A stretch of 64,000 nucleotides of DNA, taken from the NCBI GenBank assembly GCA_033002965.1, contig JAURVB010013878.1, positions 1 to 64,000 on the forward strand, written 5' to 3'. Source of the stretch: Piper betle. Taxonomy: Eukaryota > Streptophyta > Magnoliopsida > Piperales > Piperaceae. Below the pieces are notes generated by a model that saw nothing but the letters and a program-made list of their open reading frames with translations, made no database searches and was not told the DNA's origin. Positions 22,801 through 35,500 of this stretch are shown one piece after another (positions within the stretch are counted from its first letter, which is position 1; each line of letters opens with the position of its first letter). The position numbers were made by a program, and so were the translations under genes.

Positions 22801-25093
22801 ATTTATTCATTTATTTACGTCATTTATAAGTATAATTTCTTATGGCTCGAGACAAAATTATCATTATCATCTAACCATCTTTATAATTTAACAATTCTTA
22901 TTAATTATATTTAATAATGAATATCTACGATTGCTCGTACTATTATTATTCTCGTAAAGATATAAAATGTGATCGGCTTTTATTCAATTATAGCTTACTT
23001 TTATTCGCACCCGTTGTCTAACAAGGTTGCACCACTTAGTGAGCGCATAATATAATAATAATTAAATATTTATTTATAATTTAAAGTTTTCTACTATTCT
23101 TTCTTTTTTATTTGATATGTAAATGGCGAATTACCATACCTTATTTTTATTGGATCATACGGTTAAATGTTATGGCTAAGTTTTATCCTCATCTTTATTA
23201 AAAAGTAATAAAAAATAATTTGTTATGGTTGGATTTAAGTTGGGAAAATTCAAGCTTGATCCAACATTTTTTCGTTGAACCTTAAGATTATGCTCAACTT
23301 TCAAAAGTATGTTATCAACCCCCTTCTAATAATTTTTTTATAATATATTTTCTTGTTCCCATCTCAACCTTCTATATCATATTATTTTTAATCGACTTCA
23401 AGTTTTTTTGTTTTCAAGTTTTATAATAATTAGGCAAGATATCGCACCATACGCGATTTATACCAAATAAATTTTATTTTTATACATAAATTCTCATTAA
23501 ATAACAAAATATATTATATTAATTTAATATCTTAGATATAGATTATAATTATTTGATTTTTTATTATGTTATTTCAAGACAATTAAAAAGATTCTTATTA
23601 GTAGAAAGTTAAAAGAGGTTAGCCAAGTTTAAACCCGTGACTTTCCACCATAAAATTTTTTTTATTTTTTTTGAAGAAATTGAGGTTAGCGAGATTTTGA
23701 CCTCTAAAGAAGGTATTTTGGTATATTTTTTAGATTTTTTACATATTTTAATTAGTTAATTTTCTTACTTTAAATTTTATGTCAATATTGAGTTCATCTT
23801 TTATTAATAAATATAGATAAATAATCCATAGGTGCTGGGTTTGATTCCTTGGTAGATCCGTCTCTCAAGCTTCATTTGGCTCCTAGCTTCTAATAATATA
23901 AAAAACCCCAAAAAAATTCTTCTAGCTTCTAGTAAAATAAAATACGAAAATACTTTTTATACACCGCTCCCCACGTTAGAGTACATGCAACTTGAAAAAT
24001 TCAGACAATAATAATAAGACATCATAGATAATTCAAAGTTTCAAAATTATAAGCTAGCTTGTTTTTATAAAAAAAACTTATAAACTAGCTTGTTTTTAGC
24101 AAAAAATAATTTTTACTCAAACTATAAATTTAAATAAGTACACCTTCAAAAAATAATATATTATTTTTTTAACGTCCTTTTTGTCATACTTAGCCATAGT
24201 TACAAAAATTGGAATCGGAGGTTGACTCGGATTGGAAGGGAGTCATTGAATCAAACTGATTCATAAAAAATCAGACAAAAATTAGTTTGCTTCAATCAAT
24301 TAAAATCGATAGAGTTATATAATGTATTAGGACGTGTTATAAGGCACTTTGGTTGAGTTATTAGTTATATACTATATCATTGTGATGTTACGAATAGTAT
24401 TATATTTTATGAGATTTTTTCCTTTTTTAGATTTTTTTAGATTTATTACAAAATAGTTATTATTTTTTATTCAAGTCATAGCGAGTCAACTTTTATTTAC
24501 TATATTGCCACTGACCTGATTTTCCCTCTCGACGCATCTCTCCCCTCCAAACGCTTAACGCCGCCCCAATCGACACCGCCGGTCACCGCTAATACATCGC
24601 CAAGTCATCCCCCATTTTTTCTGCCGTCGCTCGATCTCTACCACGTAGAGCCCGACGCGATTCCGCCACTGTCGTGTAGTCATCTTTGTTTAAAATTTTT
24701 GTTGTCCCTCTACTGCCACATGTTGCCGTCAAAATAGGCCAAAGGCCACTACTTGGGCACCATTGCCCGACTCTGATCGCCAACTTCCCCGGCCCCTGCC
24801 CCTGCCCCTGTCACCGCTTGCCCTCACCACCCAACCCCATCCCCAATGCCCCTCTTGAATCAGCTCAAATCAGCCAATTCATTGATCGATATTTATTATA
24901 ACCAATTTGTATTTTTTTTATCAAAATCCTTTCGATTTAATTTAAATTAGACAATTACGAGTGAAATCGAATTATTTTTGCAACTGTGTACTAGCAATTA
25001 GCAAGGGCAGCTACGTATTTCTCTTTTTCACATAAAAAATTATATAATACTCAAAATAATAATATGTATTATATTAAAATAATATAAGAATAT
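22801..25093. other. AT-rich intergenic stretch
   Basis: Homopolymer-rich DNA with no supported gene. A GC-rich island at about 24520-24860 has short open frames of low-complexity C-rich sequence without a recognised domain. Confidence 0.45.
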
Positions 25094-25345
25094 ATGTCCG
25101 GCTCGAAGCACTCCATTCTCAACGCCGACGATGGCGTCATCCTCGTCTTCTCCGATGCTCGCCAGCTGCTTCTCCCTTTACCTCGTCCTCTCCACCTTCG
25201 TCTCCTCGTTGGGCTCCCCTTTACCTCCCAAAAGAGCTTACCTTTATTCTGGGGAGCTTCTCCGGTCGGCCAGGGAGCCGCCGTTCTTCGACTGGCTAAA
25301 ATCTCTGAGGAGGAGGATCCACCGGTACCCGGAGCTCGCTTTTGA
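25094..25345 (+). promoter_or_regulatory. Upstream overlapping ORF candidate of the ILR1-like gene
   Basis: An ATG 37 nt upstream of the main start opens an 83-codon frame that overlaps the start of the hydrolase frame and ends inside exon 1. Its context (TATATGTCC) is weak. If transcribed it would reduce initiation at the main ATG; whether the mRNA begins upstream of it is unknown. Confidence 0.4.
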
Positions 25346-28167
25346 GGAGTTCCGGACCTCCGACCTCATCAGAGCCGAGCTTGATTTTCTCGGCGTTGCC
25401 TATGAATGGCCCTTTGCCAAGACCGGGGTGGTGGCGTCTATTGGGTCTGGCCAGAAGCCGTTCTTCTCTCTCAGAGCGGATATGGATGCCCTTCCATTGC
25501 AGGTACTTTGGCTTGGTAACAAAAAAAACGGATTCTTGGTCGTTAAAAACATTCTAAATAAACTGCTAATCAATTTGTTCATTGTTGGTCTGCATAAAGC
25601 TTTGGTAGACCCAGGATACTGTTTGTTACTAAATGAGTTTGAAATGTTATGGAAAATCAATGACTGGAGATGAAAAATGTGCGTCTCTTATGGTGCAATT
25701 TTATGATTGAATAGTTCAAAAACTTTCTTGGCTTGTTCCATGATGATCGGCATTAAGGATTATTGGTTGGATGATGTTAGTGTTTTCCTCCATGAGTATG
25801 AAATGTCACCGATATTATTTTAGGCATTTCTAGAAATCAATAATATGCACATCATGGTAAATTTTGTAGCTAAATATTTCAAAATTACCATTTATCTGTT
25901 ATGCTATGGATTGCGGCTATTTGTATTTGTTTAAAATCATGCTATTCAGCTGTATATAAATTGAGCCCTTTAAGTTGGAAGTGCTTTGTTTTTCCCGCAA
26001 TTTTTTCTATCCTATTTAGTACGAGACTGATAGCAGTATTGTAGTTTGTACGAGACTATGGTGTAGCCTCTCGAGGATGTTTACTTTGGTGTATCCTTTT
26101 CACTTTTGGATTGATCATTTTGATTTCATTATTTTGAAGGAGTTGGTTGACTGGGAGCACAAGAGCAGGAATGATGGAAAGATGCATGCTTGTGGTCATG
26201 ATGCTCATGTTACTATGCTTCTGGGAGCGGCTAAATTACTAGAGAACAGAAAAAATGAACTGAAGGTAAGCTAATGAATGTTATGCAATTTTGGGATTTG
26301 CTCTTGAAGTCTAAAATTCATTCATGATTTTCGTGTGTTGATTCTTCAATACAATCTTGTAACGGTTCTTTATTTGGAAGGGCACGGTAAAACTCATATT
26401 CCAACCTGCCGAGGAGGGTTGGGCTGGTGCTTACCATATAATGAAAGAAGGCGCCCTGATAGATGTGGAAGCAATTTTTGGCTTACATGTGAATCCATTC
26501 ATAGAGACAGGCAAGATTGCTTCAAGACCAGGTCCACTACTTGCTGCATCTGGACGTTTTCTAGCTTCAATTCAAGGAAAGGGTGGCCATGCAGCCAGTC
26601 CAAACAAAGCTATAGATCCTGTGGTGGTTGCATCTAGAGCAATTCTTGCTCTCCAAGAGCTTGTGTCCAGAGAATCAGACCCTCTTGACGCCAGAGTTAG
26701 TTCCTTACATTATACTGTCTATTCCTTTCGGTGGTTGGTCAGTTATTTGCTGGTGTTTCTGTCAATGGTTGTAGCCCTAGTTTTAATTGTTTATAGCAAA
26801 TATTGGCCCGATGGCCTCGATCTGAACTGCTTTTTTGTCTGAGCAAACTTTTTATCTCCTTGCCAATCCTTCATCAGTTTGTATGTCCTAAGCATCATAC
26901 CTTAATTATTGCATTTCAATCTTTTCAACAAATGCATCATTATGTTTGGCAGGAGTTGAGAAGACATGAGACATCCATGTTTTTCATGTTGTAGGTGGTT
27001 TCTGTTGCTTTCATTAATGGAGGAGAAGCTTTGAATGTAATTCCAGAGGTGGTTAGCTTTGGAGGAACTTTCAGGAGCAAAACAAATGATGGCCTCCTTC
27101 AGCTTACAAGGAGGATTAAGGAGGTAACTAATGGCCATCTATCAATTATATTACACCAGTAACACATGGATGTGAATATGCCGAAGGGATAATTGCAAGG
27201 CACAACATAAGTGCTTTGATTTTTTTTTCAAAAATAAAAAATGACAAACCCTTCCAACCAATTAATGAATTTGTGACCATGAAACATGGTTTTATTTTTC
27301 AGCATGAATCTTATATCGATGTTTTCTAGCCATCATGGCAACTCAAAACCCCAATCTAGCTTTAGACCCTAATCTTTAAACCCTACACAATAAATCTTGT
27401 AAACCCTAAAGCCTCATCTTTAAACCCTAAACCCTAAATTCTAAACTCAATATCTATGCTATAAACCACACTCCTTAGACATTAATTGCCAAATATTGGT
27501 CCACATTCTTTTTATCAACATTTTATTACGATAAAATGCTTGCTTTCTTGTATGGTGATTACAGCCGAGAATACTTACTAGTCTCCCAATAATAGATCAT
27601 TTCAAGAATTCGGTTCTGTTTCTTACGAATTGTTGCTCAAGGTAGTATACCTCAATTTGCAATTCAGAACTTCATAAATTTCTTCCAAAATTGTGTGTAA
27701 CTATTTATGGGTCTACTATATTTTTACAAATTCCATTTAAGCACTCAACCTGAGGCTGATATTGTCAAATGGCTTGATATGTGATGTAGGTTATAGAGGT
27801 GCAAGCATCCGTGCATCTTTGTTCTGCTCATGTAGACTTTATGGAAGAAGAGCAAATGCCATATCCACCAACAGTGAACGATGAAGTTATGTATGTGCAT
27901 GCAAAGACGGTTGGGGAACATATTCTAGGAGAAACTAATGTTGAATTTTGTCAAATGACCATGGGAGCAGAAGATTTTGGGTTTTACTCACAGAAAATTC
28001 CGAGTGCCTTGTTTTGGGTTGGGGCAAGAAACGAGACCTTGGCACCTGCCAAGTCTTTGCATTCACCCTACTTCTTTCTTGATGAGCAGGTTCTTCCCAT
28101 TGGAGCATCTCTTCATGCTGCTGTTGCATTGAGTTACTTAGACAATGGAACTTTCTTTTCTGTGTAA
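25131..28167 (+). CDS. IAA-amino acid hydrolase, ILR1-like (M20 amidohydrolase), 439 aa
   Basis: This family releases free indole-3-acetic acid, or a related hormone, from amino acid conjugates in the secretory pathway. Exons: 25131-25502, 26140-26265, 26381-26695, 26995-27123, 27790-28167; all junctions are phase 0 and the total is 439 codons plus TAA. Residues 1-28 look like a signal peptide. The expected metal ligands of M20D enzymes are present: Cys142 and His144 in [11 protein letters not shown], Glu178 in [10 protein letters not shown], His202 in FGLHV and His405 in SLHSPYF. The satellite domain contains [17 protein letters not shown]. The protein ends NGTFFSV with no HDEL/KDEL-type ER retrieval signal, unlike several family members. 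The chosen ATG (context GACGATGGC) gives the signal peptide; an out-of-frame ATG at 25094 lies upstream. A TATA-like TTATATAATA lies near 25050. Substrate preference cannot be read from sequence. Confidence 0.93.
27355..27460 (+). repeat. Interstitial telomere-like repeat in ILR1-like intron 4
   Basis: Degenerate CCCTAAA/CCTAAT-type units, including a perfect AAACCCTAAACCCTAAA run near 27422-27438. CCCTAAA is the plant telomere repeat. Confidence 0.8.
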
Positions 28168-28831
28168 GTTTGCTTGGCTATGTCTACTACTTCTCACGAA
28201 TTATTCACTCTGTATAGCGTGCATAAGTCTGCCATTTTGATTGCTAAATCTGCTTTCAACATAAAGCATAATCTTGTAGAATGTTCTTTCTTTAACCCAT
28301 GAAGGGAATCAACAGGTTCAATGACAATGATGAGAATGCAAGGTCTGTTGAAAGTGTCACTCTGTACTCCGAATTCAATGTTTTTTCCCCCATTTTTTCT
28401 CATAGCATCTAATTGAATGGTTGGACTTAAATTTGAATATTTGGCTAGATCAGCCCAAATTCGACCTGGCAGCACCGTGAAAATGAAACCCTAAATGATG
28501 GTGGGCAAGAGCTGTTAGCCATGCCCTAAAAATATCCCGGTTAGTGTATTATGTGGAGGGCATACGGAATAGTTGGAAAGTGATACTCAACCCACTTATA
28601 AGATAGCTAATTTTGACCATTTATAATAAAGCTAAAAAAAGTTTATTTGAACAATTAAAATCACCAGTATAAATTGGTGACTCTAGCTATGGTGAATGTG
28701 CAATTCTTGCAGCCACATGACACCGTAAGGGGTGATTTTAGTCATAATAAAATGGGTGATCTCTTGTGGATGATTTTGTCTTGGTGATATTTCTTCCTTG
28801 TGTCATCTTTGTATCTGCATGCATGCAGATG
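28168..28831. other. 3' UTR and intergenic DNA
   Basis: Follows the hydrolase stop codon. AT-rich, no recognised gene; ends at the first family A terminus. Confidence 0.5.
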
Positions 28832-29305
28832 TGTAACACTCCAAACCCGGTTCACTCAAATGCTAGAGTTGAATCAATTGATCTATTTAGCCAGTTAAGG
28901 TTAATATAAGAGGAAGATCTAACCCTTCTTGGCAAGTAAAAAGATTTGCAGCTAATGTGTTTCCAAATATATAAATACATAAGAGTGCATAAAACAACCT
29001 AATAAAAATTAGAGATGCCCAAAGAAAGCACGTACAAGGCATGCAAATAAATCTAAAAAATTCGGCAATCTCCCAAATGTAAAAACAAGAGCCATTGCTA
29101 CTGGCTGGCGGTTGCAACCAACGACAAGGGGTAATGGGTTGGTTGCGTAGGCTTTTGCCTCTAACAAAATATGTAAAAAAGACAAATTTACAAATTTACA
29201 AGTAGGCTTAAGTACATGGGGGAATTAATCTAACCAGGGTTGAGAGAGATGAAGGGTTGTGGTAAATCATCTACGAAAACAAAGAGGTGTAGTGCCAACC
29301 ATAAC
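28832..29305 (+). mobile_element. Family A LTR-like element, 5' fragment
   Basis: Begins TGTAACACTCCAAACCCGG, matching the family A start (TGTAACACCCC). After about 470 bp another family A start appears, so this copy is interrupted or truncated there. Confidence 0.55.
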
Positions 29306-31661
29306 TGTAAAACCCCGATTACGGTTTATCTAATAACCGAATCAGAATTGTTACGATTGAGTCAAATCATATCTAAATTAATTAATTTGTAAGACTCAAA
29401 CGATAAAGAGGACCGAAACAACCCTTTTGACGTCTCGAGAATGGAAGACATTACTAATTATCCATAAAAATACATCAAGCATACTTAAAAGCACAAAAGA
29501 AAATAACGGCGTGCTGAGCAAAAATGTGTTTAGCATCTACCTGTCTTTCCACTAAAACCAACCTAGCACAGAACACAAGACTTATATATATAATAAGAAA
29601 AACATCAACAACAAATATCATTGATCTGAAAAATAACTAGTATAAACTAAGAAGTAGAAACTAATTTTCATGAAGAAAGAAAAACCATATATAATTGCCA
29701 TGGAATACTTAAATACCATCTACTGAGGAGCCATCAAGCTGTAGACTCGATAGCATCCCGAACTGAACTGATGTTATGCCACTCTCATGAAACACCTCTC
29801 TTGTTAATAACTGGTCTCACTGTTGGGGAAAATAAATATCTTAAGCCCTCTCCAAACCCCCATATAACGCTTAGCCAAAAATATAATGATTGAGTACTCT
29901 CAAACAGTCACCTTCAGGACCATTTGATACCACAAGTCTAGATGTGAGTTATACATAACAATACTCGTCTACTCCATACCTCTCTAGGTATATGTCAAGA
30001 TCTCCTAGAAATCTTACTAATCTTGAGCCCGCTGTGACTTGCGTATACTCATGTTCACAGAATACGCGAGGTCAAATTCACAAACTTTCAACTCACTGAA
30101 AACTTGATGAAAACTATATATATAAGGCTACGAAGAGAATTATATAATGTGGCCCAAAGACAACGAGAGGTGAAGCTAAATTCAAAAACAATACGAGGGC
30201 TCTCATCTTCGAAGGTTATTAATTATGGAAGTAAATGTACTTAGAAAGCACCTATTAAGTAGGGTCCGATAAAATAGCCACTTAACACGTCCTATGATAT
30301 ATAAATCAAATTTACAATAAGTTATAAATCTAAGAATAGTCCTAACGGACCTGTGGTCCAAGTTCCAAGCATATCAGCACATTTACGATGAGCTCGGACT
30401 CTAAAACCTACATCGAAACCCACTGCTAAGCAAACGATAAAAAACTCTATACTTGCATGATTGTAGTGTGTGTTCACATCAACAATAACATCGACTCAAC
30501 AATCAACAATGCAAAGAAAATGAATGAACAACATTTGGCACGCAAAATAAGGCACATGAAAGCAATAAATAAATAAATAAATAAACTAAGTCAAATAAAT
30601 AAAAGAACAATACTAAAATAATAGTGGAGCAAGTAACATTAAGAAAAGTAATAAATAATAAATAACAATAATAATATAAATACACTAACAAAATATACAA
30701 CTAAACGCGAGTAATTATTAGCACACACATGAGTAAGTCATAAATAAATAAATAAATAAATAAATACATAAAAAATCACACAAATAAGTAAATAAATGAA
30801 TAATTAATTAATAAAATTCATCATAAATAATAATAGTATAAACATCAAATATATGAATATATAATTAGCACAAATAAATAATAACATTCACGCGAATGAA
30901 CAAATAAATAAATAAATAAAATTTGATAAACATAAATAATATTAATATTAATAAATAAATATATTGTTAATAATAATAAACAATCATACAATCATTCATT
31001 AGCTACGATAATTATATAAATAACAAGAAATAAAAAATAGTGAATAAATAATAAATAAAGAAAAACACTTATAAGATCAAAATATACCAAATAATGTGAC
31101 TATGCATCTAAATTAATATTGGGAGTCTCGAATTATTGAAAGCCATCGAAAAATAGACGAAAATGGATGAAAACAAGCAAAAATGAGTTGACGAGTCAAT
31201 TGGGGCGAGTCAAACGAGTTGAGTCGGCCGAGTCGAGCTGCTAAGTTGGGTTGGACTGGACTCGATTAGCTAGGTGGGGTAGCTAAATGGGTTTGAATTG
31301 GAGGACACAGACACATACATGGGCAAACAAGCTCGGCAAGGCCACCAGTGCTTGTGGCAGGAAAACTTTGATAGCTACGTGGAGAGGTTGCCTCTGGTCG
31401 CGACGAGGGGAAGGTGCTAGCATTGGTGACCGACGGTGTCTGGCTGCCAGTTGGCCAGAAAAATGCTTGGGAAGGGGTAAAATTGCCGTCAGGTATGGCG
31501 ATATCGCTAGCAGCGATCGCGCCTTGGCTAGGGGAAGCAGTCTGAAGTAATGGTCAATGATGTCCGACCGGCAACTAGTCAGAAAACGCTGGAAGGAGAC
31601 GGAAACACTACTTAAAAAGTGCGAGTCGCAGGTGGTGATTGTAACCATGGTGGAGGTCGAG
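29306..31661 (+). mobile_element. Family A LTR-like element, split by a nested copy
   Basis: Begins TGTAAAACCCCGATTACGG. It shares with other copies the block around 'gagtactctcaaacagtcacc', a TATA-like stretch (CTATATATATAAGG near 30115) and the block CGAAGGTTATTAAT near 30210. 30500-31070 is dominated by AAAT/AATA tandem tracts. The sequence resumes at 34601 after the nested 2.9-kb copy and its target-site duplication. No protein domain is seen. Confidence 0.65.
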
Positions 31662-34595
31662 TGTAACACCCCATTTTGGCTCACCCGTGAACCGACTCGG
31701 AAATGTCACCGGCGACCGAACCGTTCGCTAATCTACTGGGTTCGGTTAAGCCGACTCGGATTTGCCCTCGGTGTCTCAAGATGGAGATGCAAACATGAAA
31801 TGCATGGATGGGATGCGTGGGTTCTAACGTAGTCCTACATGCATGCTATGATGTGCAAGCAAAACAAAATCATAGCAACAACAAGAAATTTTAATTAAAA
31901 ATTCATTAATTATTTTACGGAAAAACGGACAGAATCTCCCCTAAAAGTGCAATAGGGGCCAACCTGTCCACAACAAGGGTATATAAATATTTTATCAAAA
32001 TACGATAAAACATGACAATCTACCGTAGCATTCATCATTATCTCATTTGTTTTCATTTGAGCCAAGTCTGAACTCTAAGGTTTCCTACTCATTCACAATT
32101 ATCCGTTCGTTTCATAATAAGCAATTCATCAAGACAAAAACATCCTAATTATCATTCACACAGTATTAACACACCATCATTATACATTACACGCGGCAAG
32201 TATATGTGTGCGAGGTTCTGTGCTGCTCCTCCGCAGTCCCGACAGCTTTCATCCCTCGCATTTCTCACCTACATATATATAGAAAACCGTCAGTAACGAG
32301 TGTTACTGGCCCGGAAAATAACTAGTATCAAACTGGAACATGAGAGCAAACTCTCATGGAAAGCAAACCATCATATATCTTCCTCAAGAACTCTCATAAG
32401 GGCAACTATAGAGGAGCCGTCGAGCAGCTGACTCAACAGCATCCCAATCTATCTGGTACTATGCCGCTCACGACACTTCTTTTTCAGTACTTCACGTAAA
32501 ACTTTTATCCTAAGCCCTCTCCGAACCTCCGTATCTCTCCTGGCCTTGAGCACGTAGGCCGAGTACTCTCAGACAGTCGCCTTTAGTACCCTTTGAACCA
32601 CAAGTCCGGACATGCGCTGTACTAAACAGTACCCGTAAACCTCCACGTCCTCCGGGTGTGAGGAACTCAAACGCGGAGTTGTCAGGATCCCTCGGGAATG
32701 GAACAGTCCGCTGGCACTAATCCAGAGCCCGCTTTGACTGGCACGACATCCGCTCATGGTACGTGCAAGTCGATTCATCTCCTCTTGTCTCACTGAAAAC
32801 TCGATAAAATTATTTATAGGGTTGGGTCAGGATTTATTATAATAAGCCCGAAGGCAACTTGAGGTGGATCTTATTTTCGAAAACAAGCTCGAGGGATCTC
32901 ATCCTCGAGGGTTATTAATCAAGAAAATTATTGGCTAAATGGCCCGAGTTAAGTGGGATCCGATAAAACACCACTTAACTCGTCCTGCACATGGTAAATC
33001 AAATACACAATAAAGTAGCGTAAAAACAGAGAACGAGTCCTAAACGGACCTGGTAGAAGCTCCAAACGGGTCTACGCGCCTAGGCGGCAAGCTCCTACAC
33101 CGTACCTACACAATCAAGCTAAAAGCTAACGCCCGCATGATGAATCACACATCCTATAGCATACACACACAATCAACGCAATCACGCGTCAATCATCACA
33201 CATTCATCCTAAGTCAATTCTAGTGAGTTTTAAATCTACGTCTCATGAAATCAGGGTAATTAATTAGTTCACCTAATTAATTCCTTACTTTTCATTTTAA
33301 CACTCATCAATCAACCAATTTCATAATTTTTATTAAATTACACACAAACATACAGACACATCAAAAACACGAAAATTCATCTAATTATCTAGTCTAGCAT
33401 GCTTCCCTAATAATTATCAAATTTAAGAATTTACGTCGAAGTAATTTATACCTCGCGTCGTCGAAAATCGGCGACGGCTAGGGTTCCGTTTCGTGGCTCG
33501 AAACTCAAATTCGGCACCTAGCGGCATCCGAAGTCCGATCAGATTGGACCAGGTGCGTTCGGCAGATGATCCGGCGAATTTCCCACGAATCCAATTTTTC
33601 GGCGGTTCCGGCGGTTTTCCGGCAAGTGTCAGCAGTTTTCCGGCGGATTCCTACGGTTTTCTGGCGATGTTTCGGGACGGGGCAATCAAGGGGTTTATCG
33701 GCACCAGCTCGACGAGCTTGGTCCAATGGTGGTGTCAAACAAGGCAGCCGGGGCGGCGATGGCTGTCGGCGGCGGCGTCGAAAATGGGTGGCGGCGGCGG
33801 CGTGCTCCCATCGGGGCTGCGGCCGGCCTCGACGGCGGTCGGGATGATGGGGGAAACGTCGGCGACGGCGAGGGGGTGGTCGCCGGGGTCACAGCGGCGG
33901 CGGCGAGGCCCGGACGGCGGCGAATCGACGAGGGAGGGCGTCGCGGCTTGTGGGGCGATTCCGGCGTCGTGGCGGCGAGACGGTGGCCGAGGTGGGTCGT
34001 GGCAGCACGACGACTGCACGGCGGGGCGGGGCGGCGTTGCTCGGCGGCAGTGCGGCGTCGGCGGCGGCGAGCGACACAGCAGTGGCGGCGGCAAGGGTTT
34101 GGGGTGAGGAAGGTGTCGGGAAAGGAAGTGTAATACTCCAATGGCAGTTTCGTAATTAAGTATTGACTCGATTCCTACTCGAGTCAAAATAATAACTAGT
34201 TCGTAATAAATTCTAAAAAAATCTAGAAAAATATGGAAAAATTCCATAAAATAAAACAAACACAACAACATCCAAATGGCATGCTCTATAACTAATAACC
34301 CACCCGAATATAATCCAACGCGTCCTAACGCGTTATTCGGCCTAAAACTATTTCTATGATCACAACATAAAAAATAAAATCATCAACTGTATACTCTCAT
34401 ATCTACTGATAACTCAGTCTGCTGATGCTTATCTGACGCTATCATCAATACTTGGGTATACAAGAACCCTCATAGCACGTGCACACGGTCGGCCTCGGCC
34501 CCGCACACGTGTTTTGAAAGCTGAACCAACTCGGACCACAGTCAAACCGACCGGCTAACGATTATAAAACCCTGACTCGAGTCGCGGGTTTTACA
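31662..34595 (+). mobile_element. Family A element, 2934-bp solo-LTR-like copy with target-site duplication
   Basis: Starts TGTAACACCCC, ends GGGTTTTACA, and is flanked by the perfect 5-bp duplication TCGAG (31657-31661 and 34596-34600). TG...CA ends plus a 5-bp duplication are the hallmark of an LTR retroelement. The interior shows no second LTR, primer site, gag or pol, so a very long solo LTR is the simplest reading. 33480-34130 is GC-rich and low-complexity, giving many overlapping open frames that look spurious. It carries the 12-bp stem-loop at 32945-32982. Confidence 0.85.
32945..32982 (+). promoter_or_regulatory. Conserved stem-loop in family A element
   Basis: Perfect 12-bp inverted repeat CGAGTTAAGTGG / CCACTTAACTCG with a 14-nt loop containing GATAAAA. 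The same structure with compensating changes lies at 59891-59928. It sits about 65 bp after the conserved CTCGAGG block. A role in RNA processing or element transcription is only inferred. Confidence 0.6.
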
Positions 34596-34600
34596 TCGAG

Positions 34601-35100
34601 GCTAGTCTTAAAAGGAAGATCTCAATGAGGGCAAGCTATATGGGTGGTTGGCCGAGCCGGAAAACAATAACAGTGAGAAACAACCAAGATAACGGCCCTG
34701 CTAACAGCTACTATGGCTGCGCCAATGTAGGAGTTGACTTGAATCAATAGCCGGACATGAGGCAGTCACGATGGTTCTGGTCCAAAGGCTAGAGGCAGAC
34801 CAGAGACTCGTTGGCGGCAGCCCAAAGTGGCGACAAGGCTAAAGGTGGAAAAACTCTTAAAATATGGGAGAGCTTTTTTAAAATAATTGGGTGATAGCTA
34901 GGGCTGACGTAGATGGCTATTATCTTGCCACATGGCATGATTTGAATGCTTGAAAACTCGTGGACCTAGTGGTTCACCTAATGCATATACAAGATATATA
35001 TATATAGCTGGAAAGTTCGGATCAACCTCGATAAAAGTTGAAACTAACTTGTGGCCTATAAGTGACTTTGTAGACGGAAATGGAGGCAAGAAAGCTAAAT
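34601..35100 (+). mobile_element. Continuation of the split family A element
   Basis: Resumes the host sequence interrupted at 31661, after the duplicated TCGAG. No GGGTTTTACA end was found, so the 3' limit is uncertain. Confidence 0.4.
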
Positions 35101-35500
35101 AAGCCTTCAGGCATGGATTGCCACCCCCGAGAATCAGTCTTCCATTCGGATTGAATGAGAGGGTTTAGTGGGACCAAAAGCGCCATTGCCATGCAAAGAA
35201 TTCATGCGAGGTAAAAAATAAATAAAATGTCGCTAGCGAGGAAAGATACTTGAAATTTTTATGTGGTTCAACTCGAATACCTAAATCAGTCTACGATAAG
35301 ATTGATACTCACAATCCACTATTTCTTCTTTGATTTTACACTTTACATAAAATAGTGAAATTTGTTGCCTTTTGAATTGATCTGCCTTTTATATCTTCAA
35401 CTCCAATGCTCTGGTCTATCTCTTTCTTGTCTTCAAATTTTTAAAATAGCCTCATCACTAAGTTCAAAGCATCCAAAAATGGTGAGATAGCAAGTTTTAC
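35101..35500 (-). repeat. Copia-like leader/LTR remnant
   Basis: The block with GATTGAATGAGA followed by 'gcgccattg' resembles the leader region next to the gag relic at 2660-2700. AT-rich LTR-like sequence follows. No coding part is left. Confidence 0.3.

Noticed and set aside
33493..34271. Several overlapping open frames of 60-204 codons
   Set aside because: They come from a GC-rich low-complexity core of a repeat element, lie in many frames on both strands and have no domain.
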